Below are positions 10,176 through 21,636 of a stretch of 64,000 bases of DNA, piece by piece. The notes under the pieces are model-generated. The model saw nothing but the letters and a program-made list of their open reading frames with translations. It was not told the origin of the DNA and did no database searches. The position numbers were made by a program, and so were the translations under genes. The number at the start of each line of letters is the position of its first letter. Position 1 is the first letter of the stretch. This stretch comes from Anastrepha obliqua (taxonomy: Eukaryota; Arthropoda; Insecta; Diptera; Tephritidae): positions 47,218,001 through 47,282,000 of the forward strand of contig NC_072895.1 in assembly GCF_027943255.1 (NCBI RefSeq), given 5' to 3'.

Positions 10176-12689
10176 CTTAACATAAACGTTGATATTTATT
10201 CGATCCGCTCTCGCATAAAATCGAATGAATCAATGAACTGTTAGAGAAAAAATGATCAGGAGGTTGACATGCTGATGATACGATCGCTACTTCATGTTAA
10301 GTGTAGATCCAGCGAGCTTATCAATGCCAACGCGTTACAATTTGTATATTCTTAATAAATTCAATGAAAAAAAATTTTTGGGATGACATTATTATTTTAA
10401 CAATACCTTCGGAACAATCATATGAACCATGGTGCCATTTGTCATTCTAACTAACTGAACTTCCGTTGAAAAATCAGCAAGTAGAATTTTCTTTGATGAA
10501 ACAAATTTTTTTCGCACTCAAGCAAAGCCAAATGTGATAAAAGTGCAGAATTATACTTTGATTTATTAACATAATAATTGAAAGTAAGTACCCACATACA
10601 TACACACATTTACATCATTTTCATATGCAATTATTCAATATAGGGCGACATATGGAATAAGGAAACTTACAACGGCATTAAATCCCAGCAAAACAATCCG
10701 TTTATGTGTTAAATGCATCGAGTGTGGGTTGGATTCCTCTTTTGGCTGGCTGTTGTAGTTGCTCTTATTACTAGACTGACTGACAGACCTACTGGCAGCC
10801 GATCATGTTTGTGGTTGATTTTTAAGGCTGGTTGTTTTTACTTTTATACTGCGGTTGCACTCCACAACTTATTATAAAAATGATCGCATTCGCCGAAAAG
10901 CCCATAAAAATGCGGCACATAAAAATATCGGCATCCTTTTTACTTTGGCCATAAGCGTAACAGCAACAACATATTAAATCCCTTTTTGTATGCATTTAAT
11001 TAAAATTTTGCTGCTCTCGCTTAAGGTGGGAGTAGTAGGAAGTCGGAAGTAAGGGGAAGAGAGTGAATGTGTGTGTACGATATGTGAGTAGAGTATAAGG
11101 GAAGTGTGGGGAAATGACAGTTTGGCTGGGGTGTAAATTAGTCAACTACACATACATACATAATAGCACACACAAATCTATATAGGTATGTGTGTGTATA
11201 GATACATATTAGGGTGTGTATATTTGTATGTAACAATTTTTCTCGACATCGTTCCTAGCGGATTCGAATTCTGCATAAAAATTCTAATAAAAAACTCTAA
11301 AGACCTGGGGTAAATTTGAAGCCTCCAAATTTAAAAAAAATATATACGATTTGAAGAACTATTGTATGAAAAAATTTAATATTATAAAAAACTAAAACAA
11401 AATTTACTATTATGAATTATGTTAGAAAATTAAAAGACATATAAAAAATAATATAAATAAAAAGTAAGAAATGTGAAAAAATTTAAAATTATAAAAGGCT
11501 AAAAAATTGGAAATTATTAAAAACAAATTAAATGAAATTTTTTTTTTTTGTTTTATTACCAGTTTTAGTTCGATTTACATTTAAAAAAATACATACCCTC
11601 ACTTCTTCTAATGCAGTATTAAAAAATTAAAAATTATTTGCTTGGCAGCGGTTCTTTATATAAAAAGATATATCCAAAATAAATTCTTCGTACCAAGAAA
11701 TAAAAAGTTGTATTATAAATCAAATAACAATCGTAATACTTTGGTCAATACATATCTTCATATAAATTAGCTTTAATTAAAGGTAACTTCTTTTAAAATT
11801 CGGTGGGCTCGAAATTGACTTAAGAAGTAAGCTCTAGTGGAATTTTTCCTTATAACTTCATGAAGAATCTAAAACTGATAGGGATGATGTCGAAACAAAT
11901 TTACTCACCCTAATATATATACATACATATACATATGTATGAAAACATTGAGCACAGATACAGGATGAACCATAAAGCGTTTGGAGTTTAAGCTATCGAT
12001 TTATTTTGCTTTGTAAGCTAAGATAAAATCCGTAATCGCATGATTTGCCACAAATAAATACGCTGTGGCCGCAGCTAAAAGCATTGCCATCACGCCCTCA
12101 CTAATGTGTGAAAGGGAGACATTTGTGACGAGGTAACAAGACAAAGACAAACTTCAGTAACAATGAACTAGGCAACGTACGACCATCACTATTCTGCAAC
12201 CAACCCGAGCAGAAAGAGGTCAGTCTACGACCCAAACATATCTCTCCGTGCGCTAAGACAGTTTACTCGTCTGCGGCTTGGCCATACAATTGTAATCCAT
12301 GTCCATCTATTACAACGAAGCTTGAGCGACACTTGCCAGAAACAGCAGCGTCTAATATGATTAACAATAGGTGCAAGTCGCCAAGAGATTTTGGAATACG
12401 CCGACCACATCGAGATGTTAAAAAATCACACCCTTAAAAAATTTTCAATTAATGTATAACTTTCTGAAAGAGGTTGATCGGTTCCGATGAATTTGACACA
12501 ATCGCTAAAAGCAATTCGTAAATTTCTTTGCATACGTTGCAAAGGACAGCCGACGGCCCCGTTTCCAGTGAAGCGAGTTGTATTGCTTTTTTTAGAGTTT
12601 TTAATTATTGTACAAAAATACGAAAAAAAAAATTTTAATTTATGAAAAAATTCTCATAAATTATATTAAGAAAATTTTTTTTTTTTTTA
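10176..12689. other. No recognisable gene
   Basis: A+T-rich sequence with CATA microsatellite patches (10,595-10,620; 11,140-11,220; 11,920-11,940) and long T and A runs near 11,540 and 12,670. A small open frame at 12,225-12,410 on the minus strand has no recognised domain. Confidence 0.5.
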
Positions 12690-12835
12690 TTAGGCATTCA
12701 CGAATGGGTCGTTTTTTGCTCAGCAAAAGTTGGGAAATATAAGTTCGTATATCGAACATCGTGAATCGAATAATCAGCCGAAATGGTGGTGTGAATTTGC
12801 CCTTTAGGAGCTACAATATGACTACATAGATTAGG
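12690..12835 (+). mobile_element. Scrap of a mariner-type transposase
   Basis: Around 12,765-12,830 the plus strand reads RIISRNGGVNLPFRSYNMT. This resembles the block just before the third catalytic Asp in the elements at 15,641 (RIISRNSDINWPPRMCDLS) and 24,847. The similarity covers only about 20 codons, so the call is weak. Confidence 0.35.
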
Positions 12836-13309
12836 TTAGGTTGAAGCGGTTATCCTGTGAGACACACTCAAGCTCATAGTCCATTGTGATGCCGCGTGGG
12901 GGAACTTGTCCCTATTTCTCCTAAAACCAGTACTTCTCAAAATTATTAAAACTTCCCTGATTTCCGCAGAAATGAGATCTTCCAATTCATTAAAATATGG
13001 TCTAAATAAAATAGTTAACCTCCTTCTGAATAGAATAGGACAATGGTACAGAAGGTGAGAGATCGTCTCTTCCTATGCCACTGGCATGGGTGGATCGGCC
13101 GTCCAAAGTTAGTGGGGGTCGGTCATACATTTGGACTCGATTCGAGCACTCTAAATGGGTCAAAGTGCGATTTTTCGTTCGACCCAAATTGGGGGACATC
13201 AGAATTCGTTTTAGAGGTATGGTTCCTTCGGCAAAGTTTCTTATTTTGATCCCTAGAATACGATTTTCACAGAGCAATGAGCGATTTTTAAATCGACCCG
13301 CTCTAGTGT

Positions 13310-13440
13310 ATAGCCTCGGTAGTCTAGCGTAAGAGCACTAGCCTGCCATCCAAGAGGTTGCGTGCGCGGTCCTCGCACATTTCCAAATTAACCTACTTCA
13401 CGTTTCTACAAACAAATAAAAAAAAAACAACAAAAAAAAG
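13310..13440 (+). repeat. tRNA-like sequence with A-rich tail, possible SINE head
   Basis: At 13,314-13,378 there is a tRNA-like layout. A T-arm-like hairpin, GTGCG-(7 nt)-CGCAC, occupies 13,362-13,378, preceded by TAGTCTAGCGTAAGAGCAC, which resembles a D-arm/A-box. An A-rich tail follows at 13,409-13,440. The loop lacks the usual TTC, so it is not a working tRNA gene. It may be a second SINE family or a tRNA pseudogene. Confidence 0.35.
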
Positions 13441-13550
13441 CCTCCATAATTAAGAAGCACGTTCACCTTCTTTTGGCCGAGTTTATCAGTATATCTTTCC
13501 GTGTTGATTAAGCAACATCGAGCTGTTCATTAAAATAAAATATCTAAAAA

Positions 13551-14058
13551 ATGGATAGGAAACAAAGCAAGGCGACTTATAGACGACCATAAAGATCTTT
13601 TAGGGGTAATCGAAATACATCTGAAAATTCAGTAAATCATACAAGTATATCGGCGAAAAAATTAAAAGATAGTGAGCAATTGAAAGTAAATGTCAATCCT
13701 ACTTTCAGTTATTCGAATTGGTAGTAATAACCAGAACAATAATGAGAGTTTCAATTCTTGTGTCTGGCAGCTATCGCCAAAACATCAATTTGTTGGTAAA
13801 AAAATAATTGATATTGCCACTTATATTTCCGTCTGCACCTTTAATGGAGGATTCGCCGCTGTTTTGAAAATTATGAAGGTCATGGGTATCATTATCGGAT
13901 TACAAGAGGAGCAAGTCGTACGAGACCGCGACGCGCTTCGAGTATATAGTATACAGCCAACCATCGAAGTACTGATGAATCAAAAGAAGCTCAAATAGCG
14001 CGAAAAAATCAGAGGCAAGAAGAATCATTGGAGTAAGAAGAAATAAAAGGAGTTCTGT
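13551..14058 (+). pseudogene. Mutator-like transposase, N- and C-terminal parts joined
   Basis: It starts MDRKQSKATYRRP, continues FRGNRNTSENS and SAKKLKDSEQLKV, a basic N-terminus that I associate with an arthropod/cnidarian Mutator-like family. Without the catalytic middle it passes to NNQNNNESFNSCVWQLSP, then IIDIATYISVCTFN, blocks typical of that family's C-terminus. The last part, EAQIARKNQRQEESLE then EEIKGVLY, is reached through a frame change with one stop and ends at a GTAAGT donor. No complete DDE triad is possible. The family name rests on recalled motifs; the broken state is clear. Confidence 0.55.
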
Positions 14059-14113
14059 ATGTAAGTATTAAAATTTTCTGAAATTTTTGAAAATAACCAC
14101 TCTCAAAACTTAA

Positions 14114-14764
14114 GGGGTTATATACCTTGTGTTGGACTAAAAAATCGAATCGTGGAAGCGCGCGACCTTTCTTGGAACGAGAAGTGCACGCAAAACTTTA
14201 GGCGCGATTATCTTGAAGTCGTGTTTTTTGAAAATTACCGATGCGGTGATCATTATTTATCAACAACCATTTGACCGATTTGCATAAACTTTTTTTTTAA
14301 TTATTCGAAGTTACAGCCTCGTGAATCTGAACGGTTCACTTTTTATAAATATTTGCATAGTTCGCTGGAATTATTTTTTTTTCTAATTTTTCAACCTCTC
14401 AAAAATTGTTTTTTTGGTGCAAATCGGTTTTCATATCGAGAAAATTTTTTTTTTGGGTAATTAAACCATTCAGATTCACTAAAAAACATTTTTCTAGAAT
14501 AATCATATAATTTTTTTGATTTCAGTTGAGCTGCTCATGCGCTAGCGTGATCACCGCAAGCCTCTTCTAAAAAACGGCGTTTCGGGGGAGGGGCGATATC
14601 AACAATAAATAATAACATTTTTGAAAATAAAAACACCAAAATGTATTCTTCGAGAGTTACCCTTCAATATGATATATGCCTCATTTGAATAAAAGTTCTA
14701 AAACATATTTAAAAAAAATTATGACAATCGTCCATTTTTTTGGGCTCACAAGGTACATAACCCC
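14114..14764. mobile_element. TTAA-flanked MITE, copy 1
   Basis: 651 bp between TTAA at 14,110-14,113 and 14,765-14,768. The ends are inverted: GGGGTTATATACCTTGTG on the left, GGGGTTATGTACCTTGTG in reverse complement on the right. No transposase is encoded. The TTAA duplication suggests mobilisation by a piggyBac- or Kolobok-type enzyme. Paralogous sequence at 59,240 shows the uninterrupted target. A core at 14,571-14,595 (ACGGCGTTTCGGGG) is shared, inverted, with the MITE at 46,678-47,398. Confidence 0.8.
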
Positions 14765-15640
14765 TTAAAACTCAATTATCTCAAAAATACTTATTTCGGC
14801 CTGCTGCTGCCAACAAAAAAAAACCGAATCGTCTGAAATTTTAATATCTTGTGCACAAAATCAGTGGTTATCGCCCGCACTAGAATCATATTATTATTTC
14901 AATTATTTCGTATTTTTTTTATTAAAATACTGAAAACAACCCGATTTTTAGAGTGTCAAATTCAAAACCACGTCATTTTGTCAATTTTTTTTTCTTCTAG
15001 TATGGGACATAGCTGCAGTTATACTGATTTATAATTTGTTTGGTTTTTGTTTCAGATAAATGGAAGAGCCAAAATGGACAACACCGTCCAGGTACAATTT
15101 TTCGGGAAGGTGAAGCTTACCATTTTTTAAATTATTAAAATTAAAAAAAAAAAAAAAAGTTTTAATTTTTGTATGTAAAAGAAGTTAAATAAAAAGCCTA
15201 ATAAATTTAAATATCATCTTTCATTTTTTATTGCAAAAAAAATTCCTGAAAATACTCTTAATTTTCGAGTTCTAGACCATCCGGACCCCATAGGAGTCAG
15301 TCACAATTGTCGGGTGATTCTGAAGGGGGTTTTTTTACGCTATCTTTCATTCTTCGGTCAATTTGGTGTCAAGTCTCGCTAGTTAACGGTTCTAAAGTTA
15401 CCCTCAGTGTCCCAATAGCCTTACTACACAGCTCTATTACTTAGCTAAACTCCTTATGGTTACAAATAATAAAGGTTATGGCATTACAACCAGCTTAATC
15501 TAATGCACCTTCTCGCCTACATAACCTAACCTATCAGAGACATTGGATAAATTGAGAATAAATATATCATACTAAAATATTTTATTGCCGCTTTGTGCTT
15601 GCAGGAGGCTTTGAACCCAAGGTCTACTGTTGGCTGCACA

Positions 15641-16389
15641 TAAAGGGTGGCCCATATAGCGTTTGCTTTTTGAACTACCTATTTTTTGAGAATGGTAACA
15701 CAAATGACATGTCAAATGTGTTCATAATTTACTTATACGCTTGAACAAAATTGGGAAATATTGAAAACCTATTTCCAAAGTGGTGAGTCTTCTTCTTTTT
15801 TTCTGATGAAGCTCATTTTCACATCGGTGGCTACGTCAATAAGCAAAATTGTCGAATTTGGGGCTCAGAAAATCCACACGTTACTGTAGAGAAGCAAATG
15901 CATCCACAACGAGTCACTGTTTGGTGCGGTTTTTGGTCTGGCGGCATCATAAATGGCGAGTGTTACCGTGACATGCTCAACGAGTTGTTTCCAAAAATTG
16001 AAAAAAAACCGAATAATCAGCCGAAATTCCGATATCAATTGGCCGCCTCGGATGTGTGATTTAAGCCCGTTGGACTATTTTTTGTGGGAAGCCGTTAAGG
16101 ACAAATGCTATGCGAACCATCCAGAGACGATTGATGCTTTAAAACACGAAATCGAAGTTGCCATTCATGAAATTGGAGCCCAAACAATCGAAAATGTGCT
16201 TAAAAATTGGGTTGATCGAATGGCCTACTGTAAAGCCAGTCGTGGCAGTCATTTGAACGATATTATTTTTCATTCATAAATGACAATGTTCAATCTTCAA
16301 AATAAAAAAAAAAAGTTTGAAAAAATATTGATTAGTTTTTTTTTTTATAGCCGATTCAAAAAGCAAATCTTACATGGCCCACCCTATAT
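15641..16389 (+). mobile_element. Mariner-type transposon, internally deleted
   Basis: Ends are imperfect inverted repeats: AAGGGTGGCCCATATAGCG on the left, and in reverse complement TAGGGTGGGCCATGTAAGA on the right. Both are followed by a TTTGCTTTTTGAA block. The TA at each side fits the mariner/IS630 target. Coding (plus): from about 15,800 the text SDEAHFHIGGYVNKQNCRIW carries the first catalytic Asp. The second-Asp segment is deleted after LFPKIEKKP. The frame continues RIISRNSDINWPPRMCDLSP LDYFLW with the third Asp and ends at 16,279. The N-terminal DNA-binding part is also gone. It cannot make an active transposase. Confidence 0.75.
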
Positions 16390-17458
16390 AAATATCATAT
16401 GTGTATGCCAGGCACAAGCAGAATATGTGCACAATAATTTTATATGTACATACGTAAGTATAATTTTTGGAAAACAATGAATTATTCAGCCTTTCGTGGT
16501 GATTATAGGTGTGTGCTTATCTGTCTGGCGCACTACAACCATTCATATATTCATTCCGAATTTCAATGACACTTACAATTGTATCGAAAATAACAATTGA
16601 CAATGACAACAATCGGAATGATGTTTTAATTTTGTCTCGTTTATTTGTCATACAAATCGTTTGCTTTCTTCAATTGCAAACTGCTATTCAAATTTAAATA
16701 AAAAATCATAAATATTTTTACAGCTTTGTAATATCTCATATAATTCCATAGCACGATCATTATCTTTACATTGTCAAATGCCTCAATGATTTATGGAATG
16801 TTTTTGATTTTATTTTTTTACAACTGCGACATCATAATTACCATATGTCATATTGGGATCGATAAGAATAACTCCTGTGGCTCTTATGTTTGGATTTATT
16901 TTTTATTATCCGCCGTTTTTCTCAATGCGCGCTTCCCTAATCTCAGCCGCGCTCTTTTCAGGTAGAAAATAAAGTGAGTTGTATTTTAGAATTATTAGTA
17001 ATAGTTCGTGCCGTCTTGGAGAGAATAATGAGGTGGCGCCTATCGTGGTACCGTTACTTTGCCCTCAGCGAATTTGGCAATATCAGCTGATTTTCGTGAC
17101 ATCGGACTAGTGCAATTGGTGATCAGTGATTTAGCCTTTTTTTGTTATCTAGCCTCGGAGTTTTAGTTTTTTCTTTCAGACATTTTTTAACCTCTTTAAT
17201 TATAATGTGATGTTCATAAATTCGTAAAATATTATATTATTATTTTTTTTGATAGTTCAATAATTCACTCAGTTCTATTTAGCTTTAATTTTTTTTATCA
17301 TCTGTTCATATTGTCGGTGATTGCGATTATTGTTGGTTGATTATTCGTCTGTTATTTGTGTGTGACATTTCTTCGCTTTATTTAAATTTTTTCTCAAGTT
17401 CGTTCTTCTACTTCTCTTTCGAGCGGTAAAATCGCTCTCCCGCAACTGCAGTGTTGCC
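16390..17458. other. No recognisable gene
   Basis: A+T-rich with short open frames (for example plus 16,771-16,965) that show only hydrophobic, composition-driven residues and no domain I know. It ends at the target duplication of the hAT-like MITE. Confidence 0.45.
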
Positions 17459-18186
17459 TAGTTTTGGATATTAAAAAACACTAAAATGCCCATTTAAAGA
17501 AAAGAGAATACCAAATTTTTATTGAGTTACTTAAAGAACTTTGTATGCGTGACAAATTGTCTTTACTGTGCGCGTTTTTTTTTTTCAAATAATTGTGATA
17601 TGGTTATGTGCAATAGACTGTATGAAAAAAACAGAGTTTCACAAATCCATCTTTGTATTTAAGACTTTTTTTAAGAGAATTTCTTTAAACAAAGGCCGAA
17701 AAACACTTTTTTGCTATATTTGAGGTTATGTAACAAAATAAGGTACTCCTTTCTCAAAACGGTCGTTATAATTTCTTCAGTACTATGTGGTATTTTTTTT
17801 TTTGTTTTTTTGTACTATGAATACAACTCCATGGCTTTAACTCGCATTCAGTAAATTCAAAGGCTTTTTAAAATGTTTTAAATATTTAGAAGAGTTGAGA
17901 GGAGAAAATGCCTTTTTATTGCATAACCTCAAATGGAGCAAAAAATCAGATTTACAATTTCAAAATATCAAATTTCATAAAAATCAATAAATTTTAAATA
18001 ACACTGAAATCTTCTCAGCATAAGCTTTAAATACAAGAGTGGCCCTTTTTAGCCTTTTTTACTTACAGTTTTGGTAGCTTTAAATTTAAATTAAAAAAGA
18101 AATAAAGACCAAACTCAAACATTTTCGCATTTTGGGTATAAAAAAGCACTCAATTTATTCAGAAGAGAAAGGGTTTGGCAACACTA
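17459..18186. mobile_element. hAT-like MITE
   Basis: 728 bp beginning CAGTGTTGCC and ending GGCAACACTA, the terminal pattern common in hAT transposons. It is flanked by near-identical 8-mers CGCAACTG (17,451-17,458) and CACAACTG (18,187-18,194), as expected for the 8-bp hAT duplication with one change. A second, inner inverted repeat, ATTTGAGGTTATG at about 17,720 and its complement near 17,930, gives a strong hairpin. No protein is encoded. Confidence 0.65.
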
Positions 18187-18819
18187 CACAACTGCACCAA
18201 TGCGCCGTCACGCGCTCTCTGATGGCCGCAATCTGTTGAGTATTTTCTCAGTAATAATTACACTGGTTTACAGCCAAAATGCACCAGAGACGCCGTTATG
18301 AAATTCCTATGTAAAATCACCGTCTGATTCCGAAAATCAAGGTTATTTTTTATTCTATGGTAACGTTTTTGAGATATTTACGAATTACCGTTATTTCAAA
18401 AAAACAAAAAATTGGGCCCACTTAATCATATATATCTCGAAAACGAATTGAGCGATTCCAAAACCGTTTAAAGCTTTTAAAAGGTAATAAAATTTCCTAT
18501 AAACTGTGTGTAAAACACTTTTTGCTAGGCCCTGCAGATTCAAAGATAACGAACTATCATAACGGATTTTTTAAATTTTTTTAGTAAAAATATAAAAAAA
18601 ATTGTACTTTGAGAGAAAGGATCTCGAAAACTTTTTACTTTTTCGTGTATTTTTTGTTTTCACTCTAAGCTCTGTTTTATTACAAAAAAAATAAACTTTG
18701 ATTAAACAAAATCGATGAACTAATACAAAAGTTACAAGCATTCAAGTAAATATATCCATATAGTAAAACTTAAGTACCCTACAAATAATAGCATATGTAC
18801 ATATGACTCTGTCTTAACT

Positions 18820-20524
18820 CTATGATCTTATTTTATAATTGAAAAAGTTATGTGTCTTGTTTTGACGCTTATTTATATAAGGATCGGTTTCTCTTATGAG
18901 AAACCAACAGTAGTCACCCATCATAGCGACATCCCAGAATCCTTGATACCGACTTTCAATCATTTTCATTTGCTGGTGAAACCTTTCGCTATGCTCGTCA
19001 CTTTCGTCGCCAAGATTTTGCGGGAAAAAATTTAAATGGGAGTGCATAAAATGAATTTTTAAAGACATATTTACTCCTGAAAGAAAATTAAAAAAGGAAT
19101 TAGATAAATACGTAAGTGACACATTAGCATATAATTTTCTTAGGCTGGGTTAATCTTCCAATTCAGAACAAATTTTGGTCGTTCTTGTTTGTTCGGAGCA
19201 GGGCAATAAATTTAGATTAAGAGCTATATATTCTCATGTAAATTTAAAAATTTGCTTTAAAATTTTTTGTTTAGTTTTAAAGTTAACTGAGAAAACGGTC
19301 TTATATACATATATATATATATTGTATATATAACGGTCTTATATGTGTTTTTTATTTACCCATTTCCGCATTGTTTTTGATTAAATCGTTCTCTATCAGC
19401 TCGAAGGACTTTTGTGTTTGCCTAAAAAAGAAGTAACGACCTTTTCAAAAGAGTCCCACGCCGCTGCCTCCACTGGTGACAATAGTTCTTTGAAATGGGT
19501 ATTGACCATTATTTTCCTTATTTGCGGCCCCACAAAAATCCCTTCCTTTATTTTTGCTTCTGAAATCTGTGGAAAGATTGTTTTCAAATAATGAAAAGCT
19601 TCGCCTTCTTTGTCCAAAGCCTTGACAAAGTTTTTGATAAGGCCGATCTTGATGTGGAGCGGAGTATGAGTATTTTATGTTATCCACCCCAACTTGAAAC
19701 GCGATTCGTTCTGGCCAATCCTTTATGATGTAGTGGTCTTGACGTGCTCGGCTATCTCATTTGCATAGAAAGCAACAGTATTTTGTGTATCCAGGTTGTA
19801 GACCACATAGCTTTCCAACGACTTTTAGATCGGTACATATTTTTCAATCATGTTCTTCGTATTTAATTAATTCAAGCAATTTTTGCATTGTCTCATATGT
19901 TTCCTTCGCATTTACTGCATGCGCGATCGGGATAGATGGCTTTTGGTTGCCAATATGCAATAATACGGCCTTTAAACTTAATTAATTGCCGTCTATGAAC
20001 AATCGCCACTCTTTTGAATCATATGGTTCACCAAACTGTTTAAATAGACCAGCAATGTTTTTGCAATAACAAACACTGTCCTTCTTCGTATAGTACTGGG
20101 AGAATTGTTCGTGACGAGTCATATAATATGTTACCTTAACACCGGATGAAACAAATTTAAATTGTTGCATACGAGAGGCGTGTAGTTTGGCCTTTTCTTT
20201 TGACAATTCCAAATCCCTTATCCAATCATTGAGTTGTGCTTGTGACAAAGGGTTTCTTTCGTTTTCCGTTTGCAATTCAGTACAACATGATGCCGCGTAA
20301 TCAGATACTGCTGTTGACAATGAAACTGGAGCCGAAACTAAAGTTAAATTTGATTCTGGCAATGTAGCTTCCGTTGAATTTAGTTCTGGTAATGACACTG
20401 TAGATACGCTCGCATAGGTTACTTTTCTTGACTTTCCAACCCCAAATACTTTTGTAGTACAAATATAGCAGTCCGTTGAATGGCAAGTTGGTTCCCTCCT
20501 CTTCATTGGTGTAATAAATTTCAT
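18820..20524 (-). pseudogene. Transposase-like gene of the CACTGG element, copy 1
   Basis: Minus strand. N-part 20,524-19,982 has paired cysteines (TDCYICTTK), later LSQAQLNDWIRDLELSKEKA and KEWRLFIDGN. It runs on in frame past a TAA (19,982-19,984) as LSLKAVLLHIGNQKPSIPIA, then DLKVVGKLCGLQPGYTKYCC, with TGA at 19,844-19,846 and 19,757-19,759 where the family has Trp. After a shift come NFVKALDKEGEAFHYLKTIF and SEAKIKEGIFVGPQIR (19,617-19,396). A GT-AG intron fits 19,359-19,077, and the last exon has MSLKIHFMHSHLNFFPQNLG, SERFHQQ and GDYCW (ending 18,820). I know this protein type from many arthropod and cnidarian genomes as a transposase-like protein but cannot name its superfamily with certainty. 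Confidence 0.7.
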
Positions 20525-20574
20525 ATGTCGCCTAAATAGATAGTTTAAGAATCATATGTACATATGACAGAATC

Positions 20575-21100
20575 ATATGTACATATGCTACTATTTGTAG
20601 GGTACTTAAGTTTTACTATATGGATATATTTACTTGAATGCTTGTAACTTTTGTATTAGTTCATCGAATTTGTTTAATCAAAGTTTATTTTGTTTGTAAT
20701 AAAACAGAGCTTAGAGTGAAAACAAAAAATACACGAAAAAGTAAAAAGTTTTCGAGATCCTTTCTCTCAAAGTACAAATTTTTTTATATTTTTACTAAAA
20801 AAATTTAAAAAATCCGTTATGATAGTTCGTTATCTTTGAATCTGCAGGGCCTAGCAAAAAGTGTTTTACACACAGTTTATAGGAAATTTTATTACCTTTT
20901 AAAAGCTTTAAACGGTTTTGGAATCGCTCAATTCGTTTTCGAGATATATATGATTAAGTGGGCCCAATTTTTTGTTTTTTTGAAATAACGGTAATTCGTA
21001 AATATCTCAAAAACGTTACCATAGAATAAAAAATAACCTTGATTTTCGGAATCAGACGGTGATTTTACATAGGAATTTCATAACGGCGTCTCTGGTGCAG
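20575..21100. repeat. Right long terminal inverted repeat (partner 18,281-18,805)
   Basis: About 525 bp, inverted copy of 18,281-18,805. Its inner edge carries two copies of the palindromic word CATATGTACATATG, and the left arm one, marking the point where the repeats diverge. The counterpart arms in the second element are 50,194-50,720 and about 52,500-53,028. Confidence 0.8.
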
Positions 21101-21131
21101 AAAAAAAGTTGAAATTTGTGATCCAGTGTTA

Positions 21132-21634
21132 TCTGGTAGCAGAGTTCTCAGGAATAATCAACTATTCTATCTAAAAGAGAAAAATTAAGGAAATTCAATT
21201 GGAGAAAATTTTTATTATTATTATTACTATTATTATTTATTAAAATATAATTCAAATTATAGATTAATCTAATATAAAAGCTCTAGCTACCAGGGCTATC
21301 GGCTTAGTCACTGGAGAAAATTTTACATACGTTTTTTTTATTATTTTCTTTCAATTCTCAAAAGCAATTATTTTACTTTTGTTAGCTAAAATCTCTCTTC
21401 TCGCACTCTCAACTTCCACTTCCGCTATGTATAAAACTTTGAATAGCCATGAAGTAGTGTTTGCATAAAATACCGTATCTCGAAGTTTTTTTTAAAGGTT
21501 TCGAAGTGGTGAGCTTTACATATACGCCACATATAATTTGAAACAACAACCTTTTTGAGATGATATTCAAGCTCCCCCTCCAACTCTGTAATAAACTTCG
21601 GTTTAGCAGAGAAATATCAAAAGCACTCTCGTTA
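21132..21634. other. No recognisable gene
   Basis: A+T-rich with an ATT-repeat patch at 21,210-21,240. Nothing identifiable as coding. Confidence 0.4.
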
Positions 21635-21636
21635 TA

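Larger units (their letters stand above)
13551..15295 (+). mobile_element. Mutator-like transposon, internally deleted, with a MITE inside it
   Basis: The N-terminal part (13,551-13,722) and C-terminal part (13,723-14,058) of a Mutator-like transposase are fused, with the middle missing. Downstream, a probable intron (GTAAGT at 14,059 to a TTTCAG ending near 15,055) carries a TTAA-flanked MITE. The right end near 15,290 (TTCTAGACCATCCGGACCCC) is the inverted counterpart of the end seen near 61,605-61,620 (GAGGTCTCGGTGGTTTAGAA). The left end was not located. Two partial relatives lie at 59,083-59,410 and 61,068-61,620. Confidence 0.55.
18261..21128 (-). mobile_element. CACTGG...CCAGTG transposon with long TIRs, copy 1
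   Basis: 2868 bp, flanked on each side by TTA (18,258-18,260; 21,129-21,131). The outer ~20-30 bp differ between ends, but from GCACCAGAGACGCCGTTATG inward the two sides are inverted repeats of about 525 bp (18,281-18,805 and 20,575-21,100), nearly identical. It encodes a broken transposase on the minus strand. Ends starting CACTG and a 3-bp duplication fit the CMC (CACTA/Mirage/Chapaev) group; the TTA target alone would also fit PIF/Harbinger. A second copy, about 99% identical by eye, lies at 50,174-53,056. Confidence 0.8.

Noticed and set aside
13321..13378. A functional tRNA gene
   Set aside because: The T-loop lacks the TTC core and the anticodon stem does not pair properly.
18820..20524. 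A host gene with introns
   Set aside because: It lies wholly between long inverted repeats and is repeated with the same lesions at 50,735-52,439.
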